A DNA stretch of 64,000 bases from Paraburkholderia lacunae. GTDB lineage: Bacteria > Pseudomonadota > Gammaproteobacteria > Burkholderiales > Burkholderiaceae. Under the pieces are notes generated by a model. That model saw only the letters and a program-made list of their open reading frames with translations, was not told where the DNA came from and made no database searches. Location: NCBI RefSeq assembly GCF_003353175.1, contig NZ_QHKS01000011.1, positions 124,001-188,000 of the forward strand, in the 5' to 3' direction. Positions 46,918 to 56,489 of this stretch are shown here, in pieces. Each line of letters starts with the position of its first letter. Position 1 is the stretch's first letter. Position numbers and translations under genes: made by a program.

Positions 46918-47134
46918 GCGAGAAGGTCAAGGTCTGTCGGGGCGCGCAATGCGCTCGCTAATCTTTCAATTCTACCTGACGAGCCCCGCCGCGGCGGGCG
47001 AGTGCGGCGCGCAGCCAACGTTCGGGAGGTTTCGACGGGAATTTGGGGTCCGGAGCAGTGCTGTAACAGGAGGTAAAACGGTTTTTGACGCGGGCGCTGC
47101 CGACTTAGGATGCGGGCGGCGCGATTCCGCCCGC
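46918..47134. other. Intergenic region between glnS and the ggt upstream repeats
   Basis: No gene is seen. The divergent promoters should lie here, but no clear sigma-70 pair was picked out. Confidence 0.4.
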
Positions 47135-47184
47135 GCGACGCACAACCTGTGCAGGGCGACGCGCCACCTGTGCAGTGCGACGCG
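47135..47184. repeat. 21-bp direct repeat, about 2.4 copies
   Basis: GCGACGCACAACCTGTGCAGG is followed directly by GCGACGCGCCACCTGTGCAGT and by a third partial GCGACGCG. The copies differ at three positions. Each contains the small palindrome-like ACCTGTGCAG core. Confidence 0.8.
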
Positions 47185-47238
47185 TCCTACGCCCGTGCGC
47201 GTGGCCGGCGCGCGCAGGCCGCGCCGTCCTTCGTCGCC

Positions 47239-47265
47239 TTGCACGAACGCTTGCCGTTCGTGCAA
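47239..47265. promoter_or_regulatory. Perfect inverted repeat before ggt
   Basis: TTGCACGAACG-CTTGC-CGTTCGTGCAA, 11-bp arms, centred 45 bp before the ggt ATG and without a T run, which suggests an operator or a leader hairpin rather than a terminator. Confidence 0.6.
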
Positions 47266-47296
47266 CATGACGCCCTTGGTTCCCGGAGTTTCTCGG

Positions 47297-49051
47297 ATGT
47301 CAGTCCCGACGCACGACGCGCCTCGCGCGCCTTTCGCCTCTTTCTCCTTCGCTCGCATGCTGACGGCGGCGGCCGTGTTCGCTGCATTGAGCGGCAGTTT
47401 CGTCGCTCCTGCGCCCGCACTGGCGAAAACCGCCACGCCCAAGGCGGTGCTCGACGCATCGGCGGTGGCCGTGCCGGATCGCTACAGCGCCGACACCGCG
47501 CAACAGATCTTCGCGGCCGGCGGCAACGCGGTGGACGCCGCGGTGGCGATCGCCTTCACGCTGGCCGTGACTTATCCGGACGCAGGCAACATCGGCGGCG
47601 GCGGTTTCATGACGGTCTTCATGGACGGCAAACCGTATTTTCTCGACTATCGCGAACGCGCGCCGCAACAGGCGACCCGCGACATGTACCTCGACGATAA
47701 AGGCAGCCTCGTGCCAGGCATGAGCCTCGTCGGCCATCGCGCCGTGGGCGTGCCGGGCACGGTCGACGGCATGTGGCAGGCGCAGCAGCGCTTCGGCAAG
47801 CTGAAGTGGAAGCAGGTGCTGGCGCCCGCGATCCGTTACGCCACCGAGGGTTTCCAGGTGGAGCCGTGGCTGCAGAAACGCCACGACGACGCCGCGAAGA
47901 GCTTCGCCGGCAAGACCAATTTCGATGTCTACTTCTCGAACCTGAAGGCGGGCGTCACGTTCCGTCAGCCCGAACTCGCGCAAACCCTTACGCGCATCGC
48001 GAGCGACGGCGGGCGTGAATTTTACGAGGGCCGCACCGCCGATCTGATTGTCCGGCAGATGTACGGCCACGGGCTCGTGACCAGACAGGACCTGATTCAA
48101 TACAAGGCGGTCTGGCGCCAACCGGTTACCGCCGAGTGGAACGGCTATCGGATCGTCTCCGCGCCGCCGCCGAGTTCGGGCGGCATCGGACTGATCCAGA
48201 TGCTCAAAATGAAGGCCGATCTGAAGCCGGCCTTCGACGGCCTCGAGCTGAATTCGGTGCCGTATATCCATCTGATTGCACAGATCGAAGACCGCGTGTT
48301 CGCCGATCGCCAGCAGTACATGGGCGACCCGGATTCGTACAAGGTGCCGGTCGGCAAACTGATCGACGACGCCTACCTCGCGCAACGCGCCGACGAGGTC
48401 AAACCCGACGCAGTGCCCGGCGCGACGCCGGTCAATCCGGGCCTTGGCGACGCGATGCCGGAAAAAGCGCAAACCACGCATTTCTCGGTGGTCGACAAGT
48501 GGGGCAACGCCGTGTCCAACACCTATACGCTGAACGGGCCGTTCGGCGCAGGCGTGGTGGTCGACGGCGGCGGCTTCGTGCTGAACGACGAAATGGATGA
48601 TTTCGTCACCAAACCGGGCGAGCCGAATCAGTCCGGCGTGACCGGCAACGAAGTCAACACGGTGGCGCCGGGACGCCGGCCGCTGTCGTCGATGGCGCCG
48701 ACCATTCTGTTGAAGGACGACAAGGTCTCGCTCGTGATCGGCACGCCGGGCAGTTCGCGGATTTTCACCTCGATCTTCCAGGTGATCACGAACCTGTATG
48801 ACTTCAATATGGCGCCCGCCGACGCCCTGGCCGCGATGCGTTTTCATCACCAGTTGCTGCCGCAGAAGACGATCTACTGGGAGCCGTACCAGCCGATCAC
48901 GGGCGAGCTGGCCGAGCAGCTGCAAGCCAGCGGCTATACGTTGGCAGGACAGCAGTTCAACGGCGACGTGCAACTGATTCGCGTCGACGGCGCAAATCCG
49001 GAGCCGGCTGCCGACCCGCGCGGTGTGGGCGTGGGGCGGGTGTTTCATTGA
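47297..49051 (+). CDS. ggt: Gamma-glutamyltranspeptidase
   Basis: GGT hydrolyses or transfers the gamma-glutamyl group of glutathione in the periplasm. The start MSVPTHDAPRAPFA has GGAG 9 nt upstream and gives 584 residues with a signal peptide ending near APALA. The precursor self-cleaves before the nucleophile Thr at about 393, in QTTHFSVVDKWGN. Other family motifs are GGNAVDAAVAIAFTLAV, GNIGGGGFMTVF, YRERAPQQA, the SSGGIGLIQML region and GRRPLSSMAPTI. Periplasmic glutathione recycling is the probable role. Confidence 0.96.
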   Translation: MSVPTHDAPRAPFASFSFARMLTAAAVFAALSGSFVAPAPALAKTATPKAVLDASAVAVPDRYSADTAQQIFAAGGNAVDAAVAIAFTLAVTYPDAGNIGGGGFMTVFMDGKPYFLDYRERAPQQATRDMYLDDKGSLVPGMSLVGHRAVGVPGTVDGMWQAQQRFGKLKWKQVLAPAIRYATEGFQVEPWLQKRHDDAAKSFAGKTNFDVYFSNLKAGVTFRQPELAQTLTRIASDGGREFYEGRTADLIVRQMYGHGLVTRQDLIQYKAVWRQPVTAEWNGYRIVSAPPPSSGGIGLIQMLKMKADLKPAFDGLELNSVPYIHLIAQIEDRVFADRQQYMGDPDSYKVPVGKLIDDAYLAQRADEVKPDAVPGATPVNPGLGDAMPEKAQTTHFSVVDKWGNAVSNTYTLNGPFGAGVVVDGGGFVLNDEMDDFVTKPGEPNQSGVTGNEVNTVAPGRRPLSSMAPTILLKDDKVSLVIGTPGSSRIFTSIFQVITNLYDFNMAPADALAAMRFHHQLLPQKTIYWEPYQPITGELAEQLQASGYTLAGQQFNGDVQLIRVDGANPEPAADPRGVGVGRVFH

Positions 49052-49082
49052 ACCGCTCGGGCCGACCGAAAAACGAACCGCG

Positions 49083-49661
49083 ATGGACAACGAAAACGCG
49101 ATGAGCGCGCAACAACCACGAGTACTCGTGCTGCCGGGCTATCAGAACTCAGGCGTCGGCCATTGGCAGACGCGCTGGGAGGCACTCGACCCGGCGTTCA
49201 TGCGCGTGCGGATGCCGGACTGGGATCGTCCCGAGCTCGATGCCTGGTGCCGGACGCTCGACGCCGAAGTGGCCGCGGCCGACACCCAGGTGGTGTTCGC
49301 CGCGCATAGCCTCGGCTGCCTCACCACGGTTTTCTGGGCGGCACAGTACGCCAGCGCCGCCCAGCTTGCGAAGGTGGCGGGGGCGTTGCTGGTGGCCGTG
49401 CCCGATCCGGCCGAGGCGCATTTCCCGCAGGACGCCAGCGGTTTTGGACCCGTGCCGCTCACGCGCTTGCCGTTTGCGAGCATTGTCGCGGCCAGCAGCG
49501 ACGATCCGTACGGCGGCGTGCCGTTCTCGCGGACTTGCGCGAACGCGTGGGGCAGCCGCTGGATCGGCATCGGCCCGCGCGGCCATATCAACGCCGACAG
49601 TGGACTCGGCGATTGGGACGAAGGGCGGCGCTGGCTGGCTTCGTTCGTTAAGCCGGCGTGA
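49083..49661 (+). CDS. RBBP9/YdeN-family alpha/beta hydrolase
   Basis: A 192-residue serine hydrolase-like protein of the RBBP9/YdeN family. The N-terminal strand VLVLPGYQNSGVGHWQTRWE, the nucleophile elbow AHSLGC (catalytic Ser in VVFAAHSLGCLTT), the family Asp region SSDDPYGG and the His in GPRGHINADSGLGDW form the expected triad. The substrate is unknown. It follows ggt by 31 bp, so it is probably on the same transcript. The start at MDNENAMSAQQ could also be the ATG six codons later. Confidence 0.9.
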   Translation: MDNENAMSAQQPRVLVLPGYQNSGVGHWQTRWEALDPAFMRVRMPDWDRPELDAWCRTLDAEVAAADTQVVFAAHSLGCLTTVFWAAQYASAAQLAKVAGALLVAVPDPAEAHFPQDASGFGPVPLTRLPFASIVAASSDDPYGGVPFSRTCANAWGSRWIGIGPRGHINADSGLGDWDEGRRWLASFVKPA

Positions 49662-49723
49662 GCCTTCCTTTGGCGTGAACTTCCTACGCGTGGTTCCCCG
49701 CGCACGAGCCTCGCGGGCCACGC

Positions 49724-50944
49724 TCAAATCACCGACTGCTCCCGCAACGTCGCGATGCGCGTCTCGTCGTAACCGAGCACGTTGCGCAGGACGCTGTCGG
49801 TGTGCTCGCCGAGCGTAGGCGGATGAGCAAGCGCCTCGGGCGGCGTGCCGCTCATATTGATCGGATTGCGCACCAGCTTGACGGTGCCGCCCGACGGATG
49901 CGGCAAGTCGACCTGCATTCCGCGCGCCACCACCTGCTCGTTCTCGAACACTTCGGCGAGATCGTTGATCGGCCCGCACGGCACGCCGGCGGCTTCCAGC
50001 GCGGCGATCCATTGCTGCTTGCCCTGCAGACGGACCATGTCGGCGAGGATCGGCACGAGAATGTCGCGGTGGCGCACGCGGGCCGGGTTGGTGGAGAAGC
50101 GTTCGTCGTCGGCTAATTCCGGACGGCCGCCCGCTTCGACGAATTTGCGGAATTGACCGTCGTTGCCGACCGCGACGATGATCCAGCCGTCGCTGGTCTG
50201 GAAGGTCTGGTAGGGCACGATGTTCGGATGCGCATTGCCCCAGCGCACCGGCGGCTGCCCGCTCGCCAGGTAGTTTGAATTCATGTTGGCGAGCATCGCC
50301 ACCTGCACGTCGAGCAGCGCCATGTCGATGTACTGGCCTTCGCCCGTGCGGTCGCGATGCGTGAGCGCGGTCAGTACGGCGATGGTCGAATACATGCCGG
50401 TCATCAGGTCGGCGATTGCGACGCCCGCTTTCTGCGGGCCGCCGCCCGGCTGGCCGTCGCGCTCGCCGGTGATGCTCATGAAGCCGCCGATGCCTTGCAC
50501 GATGAAGTCGTAGCCCGCCCGCTGCGCATACGGACCGGTCTGCCCGAAGCCGGTTACCGAGCAGTAGATCAGATCGGGCTTCACTGCCTTCAGCGACGCG
50601 TAATCGAGCCCGTACTTCTTCAACTGGCCGACCTTGTAGTTCTCCAGCACGACGTCGCTTTGCGCGGCCAGTTCGCGGATGATCCGCTGGCCTTCGGGCG
50701 ACGCGATATCCACCGTGACCGAGCGCTTGTTGCGGTTGGCCGCGAGATAGTAGGCGGCCTCGCGCGTATCGGCGCCTTGCGGCGTTTTCAGGTACGGCGG
50801 CCCCCAGTGACGGGTGTCGTCGCCGACCTCGGGGCGTTCGATCTTGATGACGTCGGCGCCGAAATCGGCCAGCGTTTGCGAGCACCAGGGCCCGGCGAGC
50901 ACGCGCGTGAGATCCAGCACGCGGATATGACTGAGAGCGCCCAT
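49724..50944 (-). CDS. CaiB/BaiF-type CoA-transferase (family III)
   Basis: A 406-residue family III CoA-transferase, which moves CoA between carboxylic acids (formyl-CoA:oxalate, carnitine and similar substrates). Family landmarks are LSHIRVLDLTRVLAGPWCSQ, FGADVIKIERPEVGDDTR, the LAAQSDVVLENYKVG segment, SVTGFGQTGPYAQRAGYD, and the catalytic Asp in GVAIADLMTGMYST. No acyl-CoA dehydrogenase or second enzyme is adjacent, so its substrate is open. The gene converges with the small hydrolase gene. Confidence 0.93.
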   Translation of the reverse strand: MGALSHIRVLDLTRVLAGPWCSQTLADFGADVIKIERPEVGDDTRHWGPPYLKTPQGADTREAAYYLAANRNKRSVTVDIASPEGQRIIRELAAQSDVVLENYKVGQLKKYGLDYASLKAVKPDLIYCSVTGFGQTGPYAQRAGYDFIVQGIGGFMSITGERDGQPGGGPQKAGVAIADLMTGMYSTIAVLTALTHRDRTGEGQYIDMALLDVQVAMLANMNSNYLASGQPPVRWGNAHPNIVPYQTFQTSDGWIIVAVGNDGQFRKFVEAGGRPELADDERFSTNPARVRHRDILVPILADMVRLQGKQQWIAALEAAGVPCGPINDLAEVFENEQVVARGMQVDLPHPSGGTVKLVRNPINMSGTPPEALAHPPTLGEHTDSVLRNVLGYDETRIATLREQSVI

Positions 50945-51255
50945 GTTCTTCGATGTCTCCTATGTAACCCAAGAGGCGCGCATGGCGCCGCGGATGGGGG
51001 CAATCTTAAGCGATTCCCGCGCGGCGGCGCAGTCAGCCGGACGGCATAGGACGCGCGACATGCGCCGCCGTGTCTCACCGCCGTATCTCAGCGCCGTGTC
51101 ACACGCTACCCGGCGAAACCTGGCCGGATGGCCAACGGTGCGGCGCACGCTGCCGCGCGCCGGCGCCGATCCCGTATAATCAGTCGTTTAAGAAACAATC
51201 AGTTGGCGCATCCCACGATGCAGCCGGTAACAGCCAGGACCGTCCCCCGCACGCT
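50945..51255. other. Upstream region of alaS and the CoA-transferase gene
   Basis: A TATAAT at 51175-51180 lies 75 bp before alaS without a recognisable -35. No further gene is seen on either strand. Confidence 0.45.
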
Positions 51256-53880
51256 ATGAAAGCCGCCGAAATCCGCGAGAAATTCCTCAAGTTCTTCGAA
51301 TCGAAGGGCCATACGATCGTTCGCTCGTCGAGCCTCGTGCCCGGCAATGACCCGACACTGCTCTTCACCAATTCGGGAATGGTGCAGTTCAAAGATGTGT
51401 TCCTCGGCGCGGAATCGCGTCCGTACTCGCGCGCCACGACCGCGCAGCGCAGCGTGCGCGCCGGCGGCAAGCACAACGATCTGGAAAACGTCGGCTACAC
51501 CGCGCGTCACCACACGTTCTTCGAAATGCTGGGCAACTTCTCGTTCGGCGACTACTTCAAGCGCGACGCGATCCACTACGCGTGGGAGCTGCTGACCGGG
51601 GTCTACCAGCTGCCGAAAGACAAGCTGTGGGTGACCGTCTATCAGGAAGACGACGAAGCGCACGACATCTGGGCGAAGGAAGTGGGCGTGCCGGTCGAGC
51701 GGATCATCCGCATCGGCGACAACAAGGGCGCGCGCTACGCGTCGGACAACTTCTGGCAGATGGCCGACACCGGTCCGTGCGGTCCGTGCTCGGAAATCTT
51801 CTACGACCACGGCCCGGACGTGTGGGGCGGCCCGCCGGGATCGCCTGAAGAAGACGGCGACCGCTACATCGAGATCTGGAATCTCGTGTTCATGCAGTTC
51901 AACCGCGACGCGCAGGGCAACATGACGCCGCTGCCCAAGCAGTGCGTGGACACCGGCATGGGTCTGGAGCGGATTGCAGCGGTGCTTCAGCATGTGCACA
52001 GCAACTATGAGATCGACCTGTTCCAGGCGCTCATCGAGGCGGCCGGCCGCGAAACCGGCGTGGCCGATCTGACCAACAACTCACTGAAGGTGATCGCCGA
52101 TCACATCCGCGCCTGCTCGTTCCTGATCGTCGACGGCGTGATTCCGGGCAACGAGGGCCGCGGCTACGTGCTGCGCCGGATCGTGCGCCGCGCGATCCGC
52201 CACGGCTACAAGCTGGGCAAGAAGGGGTCGTTCTTCCATCGCATGGTCGCGGACCTCGTCGCGCAAATGGGCGGCGCCTATCCGGAACTGAAGGATGCCG
52301 AACAACGCGTGACCGACGTGCTGCGTCAGGAAGAGGAGCGCTTCTTCGAGACCATCGAGCACGGCATGTCGATTCTCGAAAGCGCGCTGGCCGATCTCGA
52401 GGCCAAGGGCGGCAAGACGCTCGACGGCGAACTCGCATTCAAGCTGCACGACACCTACGGATTCCCGCTCGATCTGACGGCGGACGTGTGCCGCGAGCGC
52501 GAAGTGACGGTCGACGAAGCCGCCTTCGACGAAGCCATGGCGCGTCAGCGCGAACAGGCTCGCGCGGCCGGCAAGTTCAAGATGGCGCAGGGCCTCGAAT
52601 ACTCGGGCGCGAAGACCACGTTCCACGGCTACGAAGAAATCGTCTTCGACGATGCCAGGGTGATCGCGCTGTACGTGGACGGCGCCTCGGTGAAAGAAGT
52701 GGCCCACGGTCAGCAGGCCGTCGTCGTGCTCGACCACACGCCGTTCTATGCGGAGTCGGGCGGCCAGGTCGGCGACCAGGGCGTGCTGGCCAACGCGAGC
52801 GTGCGCTTTGCGGTGACCGACACGCTGAAGGTGCAGGCCGACGTGGTCGGCCATCACGGCACGCTGGAGCAGGGCACGCTTAAGGTCGGCGACGTCGTGA
52901 AAGCGGAAATCGACGCGGTGCGCCGCGCGCGCACGGCCCGCAATCACTCGGCTACCCATTTGATGCACAAGGCGCTGCGCGAAGTGCTCGGCTCGCACGT
53001 GCAGCAGAAGGGCTCGCTCGTCGATCCGGACAAGACCCGTTTCGACTTCGCGCACAACGCGCCGATGACCGACGAGCAGATCCGTCGCGTCGAACAGATC
53101 GTCAACGCCGAAGTGCTGGCGAACGCGCCGGGCATCGTGCGGGTGATGCCGTTCGACGAAGCGGTGAAGGGCGGCGCGATGGCGCTGTTCGGCGAAAAGT
53201 ACGGCGACGAAGTGCGCGTGCTCGATCTCGGTTTCTCGCGTGAGTTGTGCGGCGGTACGCACGTGCATCGCACGGGCGACATCGGCCTGTTCAAGATCGT
53301 GATGGAAGGCGGCGTTGCCGCCGGCATTCGTCGCGTGGAGGCGATTACTGGCGATAACGCGGTACGTTTCGTGCAGGACCTCGATGCGCGGATCAATGCG
53401 GCGGCGGCTGTTTTGAAGGCGCAGCCGGCGGAGTTGACGCAGCGGATCGTGCAGGTGCAGGATCAGGTGAAGTCGCTGGAGAAAGAGCTTGGCGCGTTGA
53501 AGTCGAAGCTCGCGGCGAGCCAGGGTGACGAGCTTGCGGGCCAGGCGATCGAAGTTGCCGGCGTGCATGTGTTGGCGGCCACGCTCGAGGGCGCGGACGT
53601 GAAGACGCTGCGTGAAACGGTCGACAAGCTCAAGGACAAGTTGAAGAGCGCGGCGATCGTGCTGGCTTCGGTCGAGGGCGGCAAGGTGAGTTTGATTGCC
53701 GGCGTGACGGCGGATGCCAGCAAGAAGGTCAAGGCCGGCGAGCTGGTCAATTTCGTGGCGCAGCAAGTGGGTGGCAAGGGTGGTGGACGCCCCGATATGG
53801 CACAGGCCGGCGGTACAGAGCCGGCCAATTTGCCTGCGGCGCTTGCCGGCGTGCGGAGTTGGGTCGAAGGGCAGCTTTAA
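51256..53880 (+). CDS. alaS: Alanyl-tRNA synthetase
   Basis: AlaRS charges tRNA-Ala. The start MKAAEIREKFLKFFESKGH is the family start and gives 874 residues; an upstream frame extension adds 62 unconserved residues. The class II aminoacylation core has FTNSGMVQFKDVFLG, RATTAQRSVRAGGKHNDLE-type segments and WEIWNLVFMQFNRD-type (here IWNLVFMQFNRD). The editing domain carries HSATHLMHKALREVLG and CGGTHVHRTGDIG with its zinc ligands. The C-Ala domain ends KGGGRPDMAQAGGTEPA. Standard housekeeping gene. Confidence 0.97.
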   Translation: MKAAEIREKFLKFFESKGHTIVRSSSLVPGNDPTLLFTNSGMVQFKDVFLGAESRPYSRATTAQRSVRAGGKHNDLENVGYTARHHTFFEMLGNFSFGDYFKRDAIHYAWELLTGVYQLPKDKLWVTVYQEDDEAHDIWAKEVGVPVERIIRIGDNKGARYASDNFWQMADTGPCGPCSEIFYDHGPDVWGGPPGSPEEDGDRYIEIWNLVFMQFNRDAQGNMTPLPKQCVDTGMGLERIAAVLQHVHSNYEIDLFQALIEAAGRETGVADLTNNSLKVIADHIRACSFLIVDGVIPGNEGRGYVLRRIVRRAIRHGYKLGKKGSFFHRMVADLVAQMGGAYPELKDAEQRVTDVLRQEEERFFETIEHGMSILESALADLEAKGGKTLDGELAFKLHDTYGFPLDLTADVCREREVTVDEAAFDEAMARQREQARAAGKFKMAQGLEYSGAKTTFHGYEEIVFDDARVIALYVDGASVKEVAHGQQAVVVLDHTPFYAESGGQVGDQGVLANASVRFAVTDTLKVQADVVGHHGTLEQGTLKVGDVVKAEIDAVRRARTARNHSATHLMHKALREVLGSHVQQKGSLVDPDKTRFDFAHNAPMTDEQIRRVEQIVNAEVLANAPGIVRVMPFDEAVKGGAMALFGEKYGDEVRVLDLGFSRELCGGTHVHRTGDIGLFKIVMEGGVAAGIRRVEAITGDNAVRFVQDLDARINAAAAVLKAQPAELTQRIVQVQDQVKSLEKELGALKSKLAASQGDELAGQAIEVAGVHVLAATLEGADVKTLRETVDKLKDKLKSAAIVLASVEGGKVSLIAGVTADASKKVKAGELVNFVAQQVGGKGGGRPDMAQAGGTEPANLPAALAGVRSWVEGQL

Positions 53881-53996
53881 GGCTGCAGGTGTTCTGCTGC
53901 GCGGGCAGGGGGATGTGGTTGTAGTTCGCTCGCGCAGCAGTGGTTTTTTGCGTTGGCGGCGCTTATTCGTAAAAACTGCTGCACAAGAAAGACAAA

Positions 53997-54902
53997 TCAG
54001 GAAAAAGCCGCCACCGCAGGTGCCCCAGCCGCAGCTTCATGTGCCATCAGCGTCTGCTTCAGCGCATTCAAAGCAGAAGAAAAATGCCCCCGTCGCCAGA
54101 CGAGCAGCGTATCGATCACCCCAATATCGGCAAGCGCATGCACGGCCACATTGCTGGTATCGGCTTGCAGATCCAGCACCGAGCGCGGCGCCACAGCCAC
54201 CCCGGCCCCAGCGGCGACGCAAGCCACAATCGCATGATAGGAGCCAAGCTCCAGCACTCGAGCGGGCCTCACGCCGTGCTCCAGATACCACTTCTCGATA
54301 TAAGTCCGATAGGCACAGCCGCGTTCAAACGCGATCAACGTCGATAAGGCAATATCCCGCACTTCGCGAATCGGCCGATGCCCCCGCGGCGTCAGCATCA
54401 CCAGTTCTTCGCGGAACACCGGCACGGTTTCGAACAGCTCGCCAAGCACGGCAGGGTCCGGCGGCGTCGCCACCAGGGCGGCGTCCACTTCGAATTCACG
54501 GACCCGGTCGATCAGCTTGCCCGTGGTGCCGGTTTCGAGTTCGAGCGCGACGTCGGGCCAATTCTGGTGATATTGCGCGAGCAGTCCAGGCAGGCGCGTT
54601 GCCGCCACGCTCTCCATCGTGCCCAGCCGTAAGCGTCCGCTCGGACGATCCTCGCGCACGGCATGGCGCGCTTCGTCGGCGAGCGCGAGCAGCCGTTCGG
54701 CGTAGGGCAATAGCGTCTCGCCAGCCGGTGTCAACACGAGGCGCCGGCCGTCGCGGATGAACAGATCGGTGCCCAGCTGTTCTTCAAGCTGCTTGATGCG
54801 CGTCGTCACGTTCGATTGCACGCGATTGAGCTTGGCCGCGGCGCGCGTCACGCCGTTTTCCCGCACGACTGCGCGGAAAATGGTCAAGGCGGCCAGATCC
54901 AT
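53997..54902 (-). CDS. LysR family transcriptional regulator
   Basis: A 301-residue LysR-type regulator. The N-terminal helix-turn-helix is LTIFRAVVRENGVTRAAAKLNRVQSNVTTRIKQLEE in essence (RVQSNVTTRIKQLE is the recognition part), then the linker LFIRDGRRLVLTPAG and a periplasmic-binding-protein-like effector domain. GGAGA stands 4-5 nt before the chosen ATG (MDLAALTIF). It is divergent from the adjacent MFS gene with a gap of about 114 bp, so that permease is the likely regulated target; the effector is unknown. Confidence 0.92.
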   Translation of the reverse strand: MDLAALTIFRAVVRENGVTRAAAKLNRVQSNVTTRIKQLEEQLGTDLFIRDGRRLVLTPAGETLLPYAERLLALADEARHAVREDRPSGRLRLGTMESVAATRLPGLLAQYHQNWPDVALELETGTTGKLIDRVREFEVDAALVATPPDPAVLGELFETVPVFREELVMLTPRGHRPIREVRDIALSTLIAFERGCAYRTYIEKWYLEHGVRPARVLELGSYHAIVACVAAGAGVAVAPRSVLDLQADTSNVAVHALADIGVIDTLLVWRRGHFSSALNALKQTLMAHEAAAGAPAVAAFS

Positions 54903-55016
54903 GATTCTCTCCATGCGATAGGTTGCATCCGAATTATTCATCTTTAGTGATCGAAAGGTCAAGCTAATATGGATCGATGCGCTGGCGACCGCCGGCGCCG
55001 CTTACACCTTCCGCTC

Positions 55017-56291
55017 ATGAACGATCTCGCCTCGAACGCGCAGGAAACATCCGCCGAACGCCACGCTGCCCGCGGCGCGGCGCTTGCCTGTATGGTCACG
55101 CTGGCGGTGGCGCTTGGCATCGGACGCTTCGCGTTCACGCCGCTGTTGCCGCTGATGCTCCACGGCAGCGTCTCCGGACAGCCGCAAATCGACATCCAGC
55201 ACGGCGGCTGGCTCGCATCGTTCAATTACGCGGGCTATTTCATCGGCGCTGTCATGTGCGCCGCGCTGCGGGTCGAGCCGGCGCGGATGGTCCGCGCCGG
55301 CCTCGTCGGCACGGTCTTGCTGACACTGGCGATGGGGGGCACGAGTCAGTTCTGGATTTGGGCTGTCGTGCGCTTCGTCGCCGGCGCGGTGAGTGCCTGG
55401 ACCTTCGTATTCGCATCGCAGTGGGGCCTGCGGCGGCTGGCCGAACTCGGCGCGCACGGGTGGGGCGGGGTGATTTACACGGGCCCCGGTGTCGGGATCG
55501 TCGGCACGGGATTGCTGGTCAGCGTCGCGGGCGGCTATGGCGCGACGGCGGGTTGGATCGGCTTCGGGCTCATCGCGGCCGTGCTGTCGATCGTGGTGTG
55601 GCCGGTATTCGGCGCAGCGCACAGGTCCACTGCGAGAAGCGCCGGCGCCGGTACGGCCCGATCAACCGCCGGCGCCCATGCAGGCCAGCATGCCCCGAGC
55701 CGCACCGCGCACCGCGCCGACGCCTTCTGGCTGGTGCTGCTCTACGGCGTGCCCGGTTTCGGCTACATCATCACTGCGACCTTTCTGCCTGTGATCGCGC
55801 GCCACGCACTGCCGGGCTCGGCATGGCCCGATCTGTTCTGGCCGATGTTCGGCGCGGCGCTGATCGTCGGCGCATTGCTGGCGGCGCGGCTGCCGGTGCA
55901 TTGGGACAACCGCACGCTGCTCGCGGGATGCTACGTGCTGCAAGCCTGCGGCATCGCGCTCGGCATCGTCTGGCCGACAGCGGGCGGCTTCTCGCTCGGC
56001 AGCATGCTGATCGGCCTGCCGTTCACCGCGATCACCCTGTTCGCGATGCGCGAGGCGCGCCGTTTGCGCGGCGACGATGCGGCCGGTCTGATGGGCTATG
56101 CGACCGCGGCGTACGGCATCGGTCAGATCGTCGGCCCGCTGGTAGCGGCGCCGATCGCCGAACACACGGGATCGTTTTCGCCGGCGTTGTGGCTGGCGGC
56201 GGGCGCGTTGCTGCTGGGCGCGGCCGGTCTGATCGGCGTGGCGCGCATGCCGCGCGGCCGCAGCCGCATGCCCGATTGCGGCTGCTCTTGA
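55017..56291 (+). CDS. YbfB/YjiJ-family MFS transporter
   Basis: A 424-residue MFS permease of the YbfB/YjiJ (MFS_4) type with about 12 membrane helices. The N-terminal signature ALGIGRFAFTPLLPLM and the following WLASFNYAGYFIGAVMCA are characteristic. A His/Ala-rich loop near the middle (TAGAHAGQHAPSRTAHRAD) is unusually long. The start MNDLASNAQETSAER is chosen; an ATG 48 nt earlier is also in frame and no ribosome-binding site decides between them. Regulation by the divergent LysR protein is likely. Confidence 0.87.
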   Translation: MNDLASNAQETSAERHAARGAALACMVTLAVALGIGRFAFTPLLPLMLHGSVSGQPQIDIQHGGWLASFNYAGYFIGAVMCAALRVEPARMVRAGLVGTVLLTLAMGGTSQFWIWAVVRFVAGAVSAWTFVFASQWGLRRLAELGAHGWGGVIYTGPGVGIVGTGLLVSVAGGYGATAGWIGFGLIAAVLSIVVWPVFGAAHRSTARSAGAGTARSTAGAHAGQHAPSRTAHRADAFWLVLLYGVPGFGYIITATFLPVIARHALPGSAWPDLFWPMFGAALIVGALLAARLPVHWDNRTLLAGCYVLQACGIALGIVWPTAGGFSLGSMLIGLPFTAITLFAMREARRLRGDDAAGLMGYATAAYGIGQIVGPLVAAPIAEHTGSFSPALWLAAGALLLGAAGLIGVARMPRGRSRMPDCGCS

Positions 56292-56294
56292 CGG

Positions 56295-56489
56295 CACACC
56301 AAACGGCGGTGTGTCAAAAGGCGCTGTGTCAAAAGGCGGTGTGCCAAGCGGTGGCGTGCCAAGCGGCGGTGTGCCAAACGGCGGTGTGCCAAACGGTGGC
56401 ACGCCAAGCGGTGGCGTGCCAAGCGGCGGCGGGCCAAACAGCGTCGAGCCAAACGGTGTCGTGCCAAACAGCAGCGTGCCAAACAGCGA
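56295..56489. repeat. 15-bp minisatellite, 13 tandem copies
   Basis: Thirteen copies of a 15-bp unit close to GTGTGCCAAACGGCG run without a gap, starting 4 bp after the MFS stop. Copies vary more than in the glmM-pstS repeat; GCCAA is the most constant part. In one + frame it reads VPxGG pentapeptides. As in the first minisatellite, no start signal supports translation. Confidence 0.93.
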
